Shown here piece by piece: positions 8,966-18,557 of a DNA stretch of 64,000 nucleotides. The position numbers and the translations under genes are program-made. Each line of letters opens with the position of its first letter. The stretch's first letter is position 1. The notes under the pieces were generated by a model. That model was not told where the DNA came from, did no database searches, and saw only the letters and a list, made by a program, of their open reading frames with translations. The stretch covers positions 1-64,000 of the forward strand of contig VGVM01000004.1 in assembly GCA_016874035.1 (NCBI GenBank), written 5' to 3'. This DNA comes from Gemmatimonadota bacterium (GTDB taxonomy: Bacteria > Gemmatimonadota > Gemmatimonadetes > Gemmatimonadales > Gemmatimonadaceae).

Positions 8966-10774
8966 TCAGGGGAGGATCCGCATGGCCGACGCGATCGGCT
9001 TGGTCACGCGGAGGACCGGGTGAAACCGGGCAGCCGGCGCCTGCTTCATCGCCTCGTCCAGCTGCGAATCGAAGAAGTTCCACGTCGTCAACCCGTCATC
9101 CGACTGCGGCTCGAGCAGCATCATCGCCAGCACGCCCAGCGGCTGCGACGTGCGCACGACCAGCGCCGGCGCCACCCACGTGCGCTCGGGCAACGCCTGC
9201 CACTTGCCCTCGAGCCGCACTTCGGCGTGCCCCTGGAACGGCTGACCGCGCCGCACGAGCGAGTCAATCATGAATCGCTCGGCGCCGTCGAAGAACGCTC
9301 CCTTCGGCGCCTCCTCGACGATCACGCCGTGCATCCGGAGCCGGTGCATCGCGGAGTCCACGGCCGCTGTCTTCGCGAAGACGTACGCGACGGGCGGCGT
9401 CGCCGTCAGCGTCGGGTCGAAGGTGACCTTCACCGGCATCTGGTGCGTCACGAAGCGACCGCTGCGCTTGAACCCGCAGCGCACGCCGGGCTCGCTCAAC
9501 GGCCACGGGCACGGCTGTGCGCCTCGCCCGCCGCCGCGGCCCCCGCGCCCGGCGCCCAGCTGCCCCTTCGCTTCCGGGATCGTATCCAGCGGTTCCTCGA
9601 TCACCGGCATGGTCTTCGGCGACTTCGTGAGCGCCGCGCGGATCGGCACGGCCTTGATCGTCCCGGCCATCAGCGCCGCGTCCGCCCCGCGCGTGATGCC
9701 AAGTACCGCCCGCGATTTCTCCGCCGTCATCGAGAGCAGCTCGCGAATGAACGCTTCGGTGCTCTTCACGCGGCGCTCGAACGGATCGTGCGAATACGCC
9801 TCGCTCAGGATCGAAAGGCGACCGCGCAGCCCGTAGTAGTTCGTGCCGTACCGCGGGAGATGCTCGTAGCTGGACCAGCTCCGCGCGGCACCCTGCGCGG
9901 ACGGGCCTTCGTCGCCCGAGAAGTTGCCGTAATCGAATACCTCGAACTTGTGGCGCGCGCGCATGCGCTGCCGGATCCCGGGCAGCATGGAGTCGCGCAC
10001 GAACGCGCCGCCGAACGTCCCGCCGGCGATCCCGGCCGCGGGGTGCAGCGACGGCGCATACGTGAGTGCGTACCCGTGGAAGCTGCCGTTGGTCGTGTGC
10101 AGGTCAACGAACAGGTCCGGGTCCCACGCGTTGAACATCGCGAGCGACGCGCGCGTCTCGGGCGCCTCGGCCTTGATGTAGTCGCGGTTCAGGTCCAGCC
10201 CGTTCGCGTTCGGGCGCTGCCCCACCAGTTCGGGCCCGTTCTGCGCACCCCGGTTCTGCGCCTGCGGGCGGAACACCTCATTGCCGTCGCCATTGTAGAT
10301 CGGCACGGCGATGAGCACGATTGAGTCGAGCACGTTGCGCTTCGTGTCGAACACGAGATCGCGCAGCACGGCCTGCAGCGCTTCCTTCCCCTCCACCTCA
10401 CCGGCGTGGATGTTGCCCTGGATGTACACGATCGGCCGGCCGAGCCGCCGCGCCTCGGACGGCGTGTTCACGAGCGGGCGCGACGCGATGATGTACGGGA
10501 GCTCGCGCCCCTGCGTCGTCGTGCCGATCGCGCCGACCCGTACCCGACCGCCCCGCACCTGCAGCGAGTCCACGAACGCGATCACATCCGCATGGGTAGA
10601 CGTCTCCGTGTACTTCGAACGCTCGGCGCGCGTCTGCTGCGCGCCGAGCGTTGACCCGGCCGTCGCGATGACGAGTACGGAGGCGAGGGCGTGAGCGAGG
10701 CGGCGATCGTGCATGGTCTGCCTGTTGTTGACGCGACGTGGACGGAATGGCGAGCCAGCCGGTGCGGCTGTCAT
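8966..10774 (-). CDS. M14 family zinc carboxypeptidase, secreted
   Basis: Signal peptide; QGNIHAGEVEGKEA, NANGLDLNRDY, DLHTTNGS zinc-carboxypeptidase motifs. Confidence 0.9.
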   Translation of the reverse strand: MTAAPAGSPFRPRRVNNRQTMHDRRLAHALASVLVIATAGSTLGAQQTRAERSKYTETSTHADVIAFVDSLQVRGGRVRVGAIGTTTQGRELPYIIASRPLVNTPSEARRLGRPIVYIQGNIHAGEVEGKEALQAVLRDLVFDTKRNVLDSIVLIAVPIYNGDGNEVFRPQAQNRGAQNGPELVGQRPNANGLDLNRDYIKAEAPETRASLAMFNAWDPDLFVDLHTTNGSFHGYALTYAPSLHPAAGIAGGTFGGAFVRDSMLPGIRQRMRARHKFEVFDYGNFSGDEGPSAQGAARSWSSYEHLPRYGTNYYGLRGRLSILSEAYSHDPFERRVKSTEAFIRELLSMTAEKSRAVLGITRGADAALMAGTIKAVPIRAALTKSPKTMPVIEEPLDTIPEAKGQLGAGRGGRGGGRGAQPCPWPLSEPGVRCGFKRSGRFVTHQMPVKVTFDPTLTATPPVAYVFAKTAAVDSAMHRLRMHGVIVEEAPKGAFFDGAERFMIDSLVRRGQPFQGHAEVRLEGKWQALPERTWVAPALVVRTSQPLGVLAMMLLEPQSDDGLTTWNFFDSQLDEAMKQAPAARFHPVLRVTKPIASAMRILP

Positions 10775-12948
10775 CGCAAGCTGCCGTAAATGCTACCCTT
10801 GGACTGCGCCAGCCGCACGAGCGCGTCGCAGGGCGCGAATCGGTCCGGGTGCGACTGCTCGAGCGTCTCGAGGCGCTGCACCAGTCCGGCCGCGCCGATC
10901 GCGTCAATCGTGCGGAACGGCCCGCCGCGGAACGGGGGATACCCGATCCCGAAGATCGCGCCGATGTCGCCGTCCCGCGCCTGGCGCACGACGCGCTCGT
11001 CCAGGCAGCGCATCGCCTCGTTGAGCATGATGAGCGACAACCGTTCCTGGATGGCCTCCGCGTCCGTCGGACGGCGTGACACGCCGGGCGCAAGCAATGC
11101 GTACACGCTCTCGTCCACGCCGCGCTTCCGCCCTCGGTCGTCATACCGGTAGAAACCGCGCTTGTTCTTCCGCCCCAATCGGCCGTCGTCGAGGAGCCGC
11201 TTGATTCCTTCCGACGACCGCAGCCGCTCGCCGAACGCGGCGTGGAAGATCCCGCCGGACTTCCCCGCCACATCGAGCCCGACCTCGTCGAGCAGTGCAA
11301 CGGGCCCGACCGGAAATCCCCAGTCGAGCATCGCGCGATCAATCGCGTCGATCGCCACGCCCTCTTCCAGCAGGCGGCCCACCTCGTTGAGGTACGGTGC
11401 CAGGATGCGATTGACAAAGAAGCCGGGACTGTCATTGACGACGATCACCGTCTTCCCGATCCGCCGTCCGTAGGCCACGACCGTGGTGACGACGTCGGGC
11501 GCCGTGGTCGGGGTGACGATCACCTCGAGCAGCGGCATCTTGTGCACGGGCGAGAAGAAGTGCATCCCGATCACGCGCTCGGGTCGTGCGCTCGAGCGCG
11601 CGACTTCGGCGATCGGGATCGTGCTCGTGTTCGTCGCGAAGATGGCGTCCGGCCCGGTGGCCGCCTCGACTTCACGCAGCACGCCGTGCTTGACCGCCAG
11701 GTCCTCAAACACCGCCTCGATACTCAGTGGCAGGTTCGCGAATCCGTGGTAGGACGTCGTGCCGGCGACCAGCGAGAGTTCGTCGGCATGCTGCGACGCG
11801 GTGACCTGCTTCTTCTTGAGCCGCTCCCGCAGGACGTCGCGCACCGCGGCGAGTCCCTTGCCGACCTGGGCCGCCGATACGTCCTTGAATCGCACGTTCG
11901 AGCCCGCCTGCGCCGCGACCGCCGCGATGCCGGCGCCCATGAACCCGGTGCCGAGCACGCCGATTCGCGTGATGTCCCGCGGCGCCGGTCCGCCGGCGGC
12001 GACGCCCGAATCCTTCTTCAGCGCATTGGTGGCGAAGAAGATGGAGATCAGGTTGCGCGACACCGCCGTCATCGCCATCTCGCCGAACAGCCGCGATTCC
12101 GCCGCATACCCCGCCTCCGCGGAGCGGAGTCCGGCCTTCACGGCGCTGATCGCCGCCGGCAGCGCCGGGTAGTTGCCGCGCGTCTTCGCGAGTGCGGCCT
12201 TGCGCGCCTGCGCGAAGACCACCGCGCGCCCAGGCGCCGTGTCGTCGAGGATCCGGCCGACCACCGACTCGCGACGACGCCCCGTGGGCGGCCGCTGCGC
12301 GATGCGCGCCTCCGCGGCCACACGGACGCCCCCCAGCTCACGCGCCCGCTGCACCGCCACGGCACGGAGCAACGCCGGATGCACGACCTCGTGCACCAGC
12401 CCGATTTGCTGCGCCTTCTTTGCCCGGATGTTCTTCCCGGTCAGGATCATGTCGAGCGCCGCACGCAGGCCCACCACGCGCGGGAGGCGCTGCGTCCCGC
12501 CGAGTCCGGGGATCAACCCGATCTGCACCTCCGGCAATGCGAGTACCGTCTTGGCGTGCTCGGTCGCAATCCGGTAGCGGCACGCCAGCGCCATCTCGAG
12601 CCCGCCGCCCATGCACGCGCCGTGGATCGCCGCAACGACGGGCACACGAAGCGTCTCGAGACGCGTGAACCGGATCTGCCCTTCCGCGCTCGCCCCGCTG
12701 GCCATCGCGACCGTCGTGAACGTGAGGAACTCCTCGATGTCGGCGCCGGCGATGAACCCGGTGTCCTTACCGCTCATGAACACGAGGCCGCGCACCGATG
12801 CGTCCCGCTCAACCGCGTCCAGCATCGCGTCGAACTCCTTGATGACGCTGCGCGTCAGCTTGTTCACCGGCTCGCCGGGAAGGTCGAACAGGGCGACGGC
12901 GATATCGCCGTCTCGCTCGACGCGGATCGCGTTTCCCGTGGTGGTCAT
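10771..12948 (-). CDS. fadJ: Fatty-acid oxidation complex alpha subunit (enoyl-CoA hydratase / 3-hydroxyacyl-CoA dehydrogenase)
   Basis: Start MTTTGNAIRVERDGDIAVALFDLPGEPVN; crotonase motif IHGACMGGGLEMALACRYRIA; HCDH motif GVLGTGFMGAGIAAVAAQAG; FFSPVHKMPLLEV. Confidence 0.93.
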   Translation of the reverse strand: MTTTGNAIRVERDGDIAVALFDLPGEPVNKLTRSVIKEFDAMLDAVERDASVRGLVFMSGKDTGFIAGADIEEFLTFTTVAMASGASAEGQIRFTRLETLRVPVVAAIHGACMGGGLEMALACRYRIATEHAKTVLALPEVQIGLIPGLGGTQRLPRVVGLRAALDMILTGKNIRAKKAQQIGLVHEVVHPALLRAVAVQRARELGGVRVAAEARIAQRPPTGRRRESVVGRILDDTAPGRAVVFAQARKAALAKTRGNYPALPAAISAVKAGLRSAEAGYAAESRLFGEMAMTAVSRNLISIFFATNALKKDSGVAAGGPAPRDITRIGVLGTGFMGAGIAAVAAQAGSNVRFKDVSAAQVGKGLAAVRDVLRERLKKKQVTASQHADELSLVAGTTSYHGFANLPLSIEAVFEDLAVKHGVLREVEAATGPDAIFATNTSTIPIAEVARSSARPERVIGMHFFSPVHKMPLLEVIVTPTTAPDVVTTVVAYGRRIGKTVIVVNDSPGFFVNRILAPYLNEVGRLLEEGVAIDAIDRAMLDWGFPVGPVALLDEVGLDVAGKSGGIFHAAFGERLRSSEGIKRLLDDGRLGRKNKRGFYRYDDRGRKRGVDESVYALLAPGVSRRPTDAEAIQERLSLIMLNEAMRCLDERVVRQARDGDIGAIFGIGYPPFRGGPFRTIDAIGAAGLVQRLETLEQSHPDRFAPCDALVRLAQSKGSIYGSLR

Positions 12949-14276
12949 GCCCGCTCGACCACCATCGCGAACCCGAGCCCGCCCGCGGCGCACACCGTCA
13001 TGAGCCCGAACTGGGCATCGCGCCGGGCGAGTTCGTTCACCAGCGTGGTCGTGATGCGCGCCCCGGTCGCGCCGAACGGATGCCCGATCGCGATCGAACC
13101 GCCCATGACGTTGAGCTTCGTCCGGTCCACTTCGCCGACCGGCGTACTGAACCCGGCCCGTTCCGCCCACGCCTTCGACTCGAAACCGCGCAGGTTCGAG
13201 AGCACCTGCGCCGCGAACGCTTCGTGCATCTCCACGAGGCCGATGTCCTTGAGCGCCAGTCCCGCCCGTTGGAGCGCGACGGGCGCGGCCAGCACGGGGG
13301 CCTGCAGGAGTTGTTCGCCGGGATCGAGCGCTGCGTACGCGTAGCTGCGGATGTACGCGATCGGCTTCGCGCCGGTCGCCTTGGCCCGCTCCTCGCTCAT
13401 CAGGAGCACCGCGGCTGCGCCGTCGGTCAGGGGCGAGGCGTTGCCGGCGGTGACCGAACCATACGCGCGATCAAAGACCGGCTTGAGCATCGCGAGCTGC
13501 TCGAGCGACGTGTCCGCGCGCACGCCGTTGTCGCGATCGAGGACGGTGTCGAATCCGCGCCCGGTCGGCACGGGCACGATCTCCGCCGTGAGCCGCCCGT
13601 CCGCCGATCCCGCCGCCGCACGCTGGTGCGACACCAGCGCAAACGCGTCCTGCTCCGCACGCGTGACGCCGTTCAGCTTGGCCATCTTGTCCGCGGACTG
13701 TCCCATCGTCTCGCCCGTCGTCGGCTCCGCAATGGCCGGCGTGATGGGGACGAGGTCCCGCGGCCGGATCCGCGCGAGAGCTGCAAGTCGGCCGCCAAGC
13801 GTCTTCGCCTTCGACGCGGCAACCAACGCGTCCGAGAATCCACGGGAATGCAGGATCGGCACCGCGGACAACGATTCCGCACCGCCGGCGATCGCGACGT
13901 CCGCATGGCCAAGTGCGATCTGGTCCGCGGCGTCGGTAATGGCCTGGTTCGCGGACGCGCAGGCCCGACCGACACTCCACGCCTGCACGCCTTTCGGCAG
14001 CTGCGGCATAAGCGCGACTTCGCGAGCGATGTTCGGGGCGAGCACCGACGGGATTACCGTGCCGAACGCGAGCAGGTCCACGTCGCCGGGCTCGACGGCG
14101 GAGCGCGCCAGCAGTTCGCGCACGGCCAGCTTGCCCAGCTCGATCGCACTGAGATCCTTCAGGACCGACCCGGCCTTCGCGAAGGGCGTACGCACGCCCG
14201 CCACGATCGCGACCCGCCTCCCGGTATCCCGCAGTGCCATATGGGAAATCTGCCCGCGCGGCAACGCCGGGGCCAT
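12945..14276 (-). CDS. fadI: Acetyl-CoA C-acyltransferase (thiolase)
   Basis: GRACASANQAI, MHEAFAAQVL, GGSIAIGHPFGATGAR, CAAGGLGFAMVVER thiolase signatures; stop overlaps fadJ start. Confidence 0.93.
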   Translation of the reverse strand: MAPALPRGQISHMALRDTGRRVAIVAGVRTPFAKAGSVLKDLSAIELGKLAVRELLARSAVEPGDVDLLAFGTVIPSVLAPNIAREVALMPQLPKGVQAWSVGRACASANQAITDAADQIALGHADVAIAGGAESLSAVPILHSRGFSDALVAASKAKTLGGRLAALARIRPRDLVPITPAIAEPTTGETMGQSADKMAKLNGVTRAEQDAFALVSHQRAAAGSADGRLTAEIVPVPTGRGFDTVLDRDNGVRADTSLEQLAMLKPVFDRAYGSVTAGNASPLTDGAAAVLLMSEERAKATGAKPIAYIRSYAYAALDPGEQLLQAPVLAAPVALQRAGLALKDIGLVEMHEAFAAQVLSNLRGFESKAWAERAGFSTPVGEVDRTKLNVMGGSIAIGHPFGATGARITTTLVNELARRDAQFGLMTVCAAGGLGFAMVVERA

Positions 14277-14352
14277 TGTTCACGGGCACTCGGGTGCGTT
14301 GCCGAGCACCGCCGCAGGGGCGAAATTCGTTCGCACTTTCGCCGGAGCAACC

Positions 14353-14775
14353 ATGTATCGGGCATCCTGGTTCTGGGTTCGCGTTGCATCGCTTTCGTAC
14401 GCGTTCTTCGGCGGGGCACACACCGCCGGCATGCTCGTGCCCGCTGCCCGCGGGGCCGAGGAGGCCAATGCGCTCGCAGCCATCGGGCTCTTCGAGTTCG
14501 ACGTCATGGGTGTCCGGCGGTCGCACCTGGTCTTCTATGAAGGGCTCGGCTGGCTCCTGACGGCAAACCTGGCCCTCCTGGCCTGCGTGCTCTGGGCGTT
14601 GTCGTCACTCGCGCGCCGTGATGCCGCGCTGGCCCGACCGCTCATCCTCTGCATGGCGCTGGGTGCGATCCCCATCGCCGGCTTGTGCTGGTGGTTCTTC
14701 TTCCCGGCGCCCGGCGTGATCTCGACGCTCGCCGCCGTCTCGTTGGCGATCGCCGTCCGCACAGCGAAGGCGTGA
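14353..14775 (+). CDS. Small hydrophobic membrane protein, hypothetical
   Basis: MYRASWFWVRVASLSYAFFGGAHTAGM; about four predicted TM helices; stop overlaps GTG of glpD. Confidence 0.6.
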   Translation: MYRASWFWVRVASLSYAFFGGAHTAGMLVPAARGAEEANALAAIGLFEFDVMGVRRSHLVFYEGLGWLLTANLALLACVLWALSSLARRDAALARPLILCMALGAIPIAGLCWWFFFPAPGVISTLAAVSLAIAVRTAKA

Positions 14776-16307
14776 GCCCCGGCGCCGGCCGGCCGGTGAT
14801 CGCCTGGCGCGACGCTGCCCGCGGACGGCTGTCATCGGGCACGTTCGACCTCGTCGTCATTGGCGGCGGCATCACCGGTGCCGGCGTGGCGCGCGACGCG
14901 GCGCTGCGGGGGCTCAGCGTCGCCTTGGTCGAACGGGATGATTTCGCCAGCGGGACTTCGAGCCGGTCCTCACGCCTGATCCACGGCGGGGTGCGTTACC
15001 TCGAACACGGGCACTTTCACCTGGTATTCGAGGCGAGCCACGAGCGGCGGACCCTGCTGCAGACCGCGCCGCGCCTGGTGCGCCCCCTGCGGTTCACGTG
15101 GCCCGTGTACGCCGGCGCGCGCATTCCGCGCTGGAAGCTCTCGGCGGGTCTCGGGCTCTACGATGCGCTGGCCCTGTTCTCCAACGTCGGGCGGCATCGC
15201 CGCCGTTCCGCTTCCGGCATTTGCGAGGCCGAGCCCGCGTTGCGGTCGGACGACCTGCTCGGCGGGGCCCAGTACTGGGACGCGGCGACCGACGACTCCG
15301 TGCTGACGCTGGCGACGGTCCTCAGCGCCGCGGCGCACGGCGCCGTCGTCCTCAATCATGCGCGGGTCATCGCGCTCACCGGCGGCGAGTCGCCCGAGCT
15401 CGTCATTCGCGATTCGCTCGGCGCCGGTGACTTCACGGTACGCGCGCGCACGGTGGTGAACGCCACCGGACCGTGGACGGATGACATCCGGCGGCTCGAG
15501 GCGGCCGAGTCGCCGGCCGCGGTGCTCGGCACGAAGGGTGTGCACATCGCCGTGCCGGCCGCGCGGGTCGGAAACCGCGGCGCGATCACCATGCTCTCGC
15601 CGCGCGACGCGCGCGTGATGTTCTGCCTCCCGGCCGGTGAGCAGACCATCATCGGCACCACCGATACCGCCACGACCATGCCGCCGGACGACGTCCGCGC
15701 GACGCGAGATGATGTCGCCTACCTGCTCGAAGCGGTGAACGCCTATTTCCCGGGCGCGGCGCTGACCGCACGTGACGTGCTGGCGTCGTGGGCCGGAATC
15801 CGGCCGCTCGTCGCCGCGCGAAACGCCGGCGATCCCGCCTCCGCCTCACGCGAACATGCGATCGCGACCGGGCCACGGGGAATCATCACCGTGACCGGCG
15901 GGAAGCTCACGACGTACCGCCGGATCGCGGAGCAGGTCGTGGATGTCGTCGTGCGGAAGCTGCGCGCACAGCCGACCGCCCACTCGTGCCGCACGGCGCT
16001 TGAACCCCTAGAGCTTCCGCCGCGTTCGCCGGTGTTCGGCCAGCTCTTCGAGCCTATCCTGCCGGGTCACGCATGGACGCTGGCCGATGCGGTGCACGGA
16101 GCCGAACGGGAAATGGCGTGCACGCTCGGCGACATCTTGATCCGACGCACCAAGGTCGCCTTCGCGTCGCGAGACCACGGCATCCCGGCGGCCCTGCGGG
16201 TGGCCCAGGCAGTGGCGCGGCACCTCGACTGGGACGCGGCGGAATGCGCGCGCCAGGTGGAATCCTACTGCGCCGAGTGCGCGCGCATGTTCACGGTCGA
16301 GGCGTAG
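14772..16307 (+). CDS. glpD: FAD-dependent glycerol-3-phosphate dehydrogenase
   Basis: GTG at 14772; FDLVVIGGGITGAGVARDAALRGLSVALVERDDFASGTSSRSSRLIHGGVRYLE signature. Confidence 0.93.
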   Translation: MSPGAGRPVIAWRDAARGRLSSGTFDLVVIGGGITGAGVARDAALRGLSVALVERDDFASGTSSRSSRLIHGGVRYLEHGHFHLVFEASHERRTLLQTAPRLVRPLRFTWPVYAGARIPRWKLSAGLGLYDALALFSNVGRHRRRSASGICEAEPALRSDDLLGGAQYWDAATDDSVLTLATVLSAAAHGAVVLNHARVIALTGGESPELVIRDSLGAGDFTVRARTVVNATGPWTDDIRRLEAAESPAAVLGTKGVHIAVPAARVGNRGAITMLSPRDARVMFCLPAGEQTIIGTTDTATTMPPDDVRATRDDVAYLLEAVNAYFPGAALTARDVLASWAGIRPLVAARNAGDPASASREHAIATGPRGIITVTGGKLTTYRRIAEQVVDVVVRKLRAQPTAHSCRTALEPLELPPRSPVFGQLFEPILPGHAWTLADAVHGAEREMACTLGDILIRRTKVAFASRDHGIPAALRVAQAVARHLDWDAAECARQVESYCAECARMFTVEA

Positions 16308-16315
16308 CGCGCCGG

Positions 16316-16813
16316 CTAGTCGAGGTCTTCCTCGAGGTCGGCTTCGGATGCCTGGTGGATCGTGACCAGCTCGACGATCGTCAGCTTTCGCGTGCGCGCG
16401 GGAAGCCGGAGGAGGACCACCTCGCCCTGTTTCTTGCCCAGCATCGCACGGCCGATCGGTGACGCCATCGTGACGTGGTGGTCTTCGAGCTCCAGGGCGT
16501 CGCCGAACACGAAGTGGTACGTCTCCTTCACCTTCGTATCGGCGTCGAGCACGACCACCTTCGAGCCAAGCCCAACAGCGTCGGTCGCAATCTGCGTCAC
16601 GTCAATCGAGGTCAGCCGGGCCAGCCGTTCGCCAAGCTGGCCGAGCCTGGCCTGCACGAACTTCTGCCGTTCGAGCGCGGCCTTGTACTCCGAGTTCTCG
16701 CGCAGGTCGCCCATCTCCACGGCGCGACGGATCTCCGCGGGAAGCGTGACGTTCAGTTCGTAGCGAAGCTTGTCGGCTTCGTCGTTCAGTTTTTGCTTGA
16801 GGGCCTCGATCAT
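16316..16813 (-). CDS. greA: Transcription elongation factor GreA
   Basis: MIEALKQKLNDEADKLRYELNVTLPAEIRRAVEMGDLRENSEYKAALERQ; ATG at 16813, with the longer ORF-track version rejected. Confidence 0.92.
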   Translation of the reverse strand: MIEALKQKLNDEADKLRYELNVTLPAEIRRAVEMGDLRENSEYKAALERQKFVQARLGQLGERLARLTSIDVTQIATDAVGLGSKVVVLDADTKVKETYHFVFGDALELEDHHVTMASPIGRAMLGKKQGEVVLLRLPARTRKLTIVELVTIHQASEADLEEDLD

Positions 16814-16845
16814 GGGCGGTCGGGGTCGCGAGGGTCGTGTCGCTG

Positions 16846-16885
16846 AAAAAGCGGGCGCCCGGCTCGGAGTTCTGGGCCGGGCGCC
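16846..16885 (-). terminator. Putative leader terminator/attenuator upstream of greA
   Basis: Perfect 10-bp inverted repeat GGCGCCCGGC (16854-16863)/GCCGGGCGCC (16876-16885); minus strand reads stem, CGC, then TTTTT. Confidence 0.5.
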
Positions 16886-16899
16886 ACGCCTGTAGTCAT

Positions 16900-16929
16900 A
16901 AGATAGGTTCCATCCATGTTGCGTGTCGA
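16900..16929 (-). promoter_or_regulatory. Candidate sigma70-like promoter for the greA leader
   Basis: Minus strand TCGACA (16929-16924), 18-bp spacer, TATCTT (16905-16900). Confidence 0.35.
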
Positions 16930-17713
16930 GAGCCATGGGGACGTCCAGCGGCTGCACTTCTCCACCTGGCGGAGTCGCCTCGTGGGCTATTCGGTGAGCT
17001 GCTACGCCGTTCGCGGTGTCCTCATCGACTCGGCGTTCCACGATGTCGGCGACGAGCTGCTCGCATGGATTCGCGAATCGCAGTGTCGTGGCGTGATCAT
17101 CACGCACGCCCACGACGACCACGCCGGTAACGCCGAACGGCTCGCGCGTGCCGGCGTGCCGATCCAGCTCCAACCCGATAGCGAGGCGCTGTTGAAGACC
17201 CCGCAGCGGCGCGGCCCCCACCGCTGGTGGTCGTGGGGGGCGATGCCGCTGCTGCGGTCGCCCGTGACGCCGTTTGTCGCGCAGGGCCTCGAGATGGTCT
17301 TCACGCCCGGCCATTCGTACGACCACTATTGCGTCTGGGACGCCGATACCCGGACCTTGTTCGCCGCGGATCTCTTCCTCGGCGTGAAGGTCCGCGTCGC
17401 GCATCCCGTGCATCGCGAGGACGTGCGGGCGCAGGTTGCGTCCATCCGGAAGGCCGTTGCGCTCGGCCCAACACGCGTCTTCGACGCGCACCGTGGCCTG
17501 CTCAAGGACGGCGCCGGCCTGCTCAACGCCAAGGCCGACTGGATCGAGCAGACTGTCGCGCAGATTGACCGGCGCATCGGGGACGGATGGCCCGATCCGG
17601 CGATCGTGCGCGACGTATTCGGGCGCGAACCGCTCTTCGCTTACGTGACCCTGTTCGACTGGTCGCACGCCAACTTCGTGGCGAGTGTCCGGCGGACGTA
17701 CCCTGCCCGTTGA
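16916..17713 (+). CDS. MBL-fold metallo-hydrolase
   Basis: THAHDDHAGN (HxHxDH), FTPGHSYDHYCVW, FAADLFLG metallo-beta-lactamase motifs. Confidence 0.88.
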   Translation: MLRVESHGDVQRLHFSTWRSRLVGYSVSCYAVRGVLIDSAFHDVGDELLAWIRESQCRGVIITHAHDDHAGNAERLARAGVPIQLQPDSEALLKTPQRRGPHRWWSWGAMPLLRSPVTPFVAQGLEMVFTPGHSYDHYCVWDADTRTLFAADLFLGVKVRVAHPVHREDVRAQVASIRKAVALGPTRVFDAHRGLLKDGAGLLNAKADWIEQTVAQIDRRIGDGWPDPAIVRDVFGREPLFAYVTLFDWSHANFVASVRRTYPAR

Positions 17714-17813
17714 CAAGATCGCCAGGAGCGCTGCTGGTGTAGGCGGAGCGCGCCCCTTCGGCTGGCCCAAAAACCGGGGTTAGCCGGGCACACATTCCCC
17801 ACACCGAGGCAAC

Positions 17814-18350
17814 ATGCGGTCACGTCTGGCGGTCCTCGCGGTGGCAGTGTTTACGGCGGCATCGGCGGCGCAGGCACAATCAGCGTACATCTGGGCGGGC
17901 GGCGGCATGTCCATGCCGGACGGCGACCCCCCAAGTGGCCGTGAATCGGGGATGATCGGGACGTTAGGCCTTGGCATTCCAATCAAGTCAGTGAAAGGCC
18001 TTTCCGTCCAGGGCGAGCTTCAGATGGGGTCGTGGGATCAGAAGGTCGGGACGGGAAGCGTGTCGCAAAACAGCTTCTTCGCGAACCTGGGGTACGACAT
18101 CAATCCGAACGACATGAAGCTTTATCCGTGGATCGTGACGGGCATCGGGTCCATGAGTTCGAAGGTCAAGGGCGAAAAGTCGGACTCGGAGATGGCATTC
18201 CAGCTGGCCGCCGGCCTGACGTACATGGCGAGCCCAAAGTGGGCTATCTGGGCGGGGCCAGGGTACATCATGTCGGGCAGCGGCACCAAGAAGCGGAGCC
18301 ACATGCCACTGATGGCCGGTGTCAGCCTCAGTCTCGGCGGTTCACAGTAA
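17814..18350 (+). CDS. Outer-membrane beta-barrel protein
   Basis: Signal peptide MRSRLAVLAVAVFTAASAAQAQSAY; alternating Gly/aromatic strands; terminal SLSLGGSQ. Confidence 0.7.
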   Translation: MRSRLAVLAVAVFTAASAAQAQSAYIWAGGGMSMPDGDPPSGRESGMIGTLGLGIPIKSVKGLSVQGELQMGSWDQKVGTGSVSQNSFFANLGYDINPNDMKLYPWIVTGIGSMSSKVKGEKSDSEMAFQLAAGLTYMASPKWAIWAGPGYIMSGSGTKKRSHMPLMAGVSLSLGGSQ

Positions 18351-18367
18351 GCGGTTGTAGTGCTCCG

Positions 18368-18488
18368 GCGAGCGCGTAAGGCGTTCGCACGCGATGTGTC
18401 GTGCAGTGCCGCGGGCGAGCGCGTAAGGCGTTCGCACGCGATGTGTCGTGCAGTGCCGCGGGCGAGCGCGTAAGGCGTTCGCACGCGG
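18368..18488. repeat. 47-bp tandem repeat, two full copies plus a partial third
   Basis: gcgagcgcgtaaggcgttcgcacgcgatgtgtcgtgcagtgccgcgg starting at about 18368, 18415 and 18462; partial third copy ends near 18488. Confidence 0.9.
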
Positions 18489-18527
18489 GCGTCCGCAGCC
18501 GCAGTTGGCGAGGACTAGCCCGCGGAA

Positions 18528-18546
18528 GAACGCCTCACGCGCGAGC
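18528..18546. repeat. Diverged inverted copy of the 47-bp repeat core
   Basis: gaacgcctcacgcgcgagcc is about 17/20 identical to the reverse complement of ggcgagcgcgtaaggcgttc (18461-18480). Confidence 0.6.
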
Positions 18547-18557
18547 CAAGAGACCAG

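Noticed and set aside
11242-13344. 700-aa plus-strand ORF
   Set aside because: Lies antisense to fadJ/fadI; Arg/His/Asp-rich composition typical of high-GC frame shadows.
13080-14540. 486-aa plus-strand ORF
   Set aside because: Antisense to the thiolase gene, composition artefact.
16814-17770. N-terminal extension of greA ORF
   Set aside because: GreA homology begins at MIEALKQKL (16813); the upstream part is antisense to the MBL hydrolase.
18368-18488. CRISPR-like array
   Set aside because: Repeats are contiguous with no unique spacers and only 2.5 copies; no cas genes.
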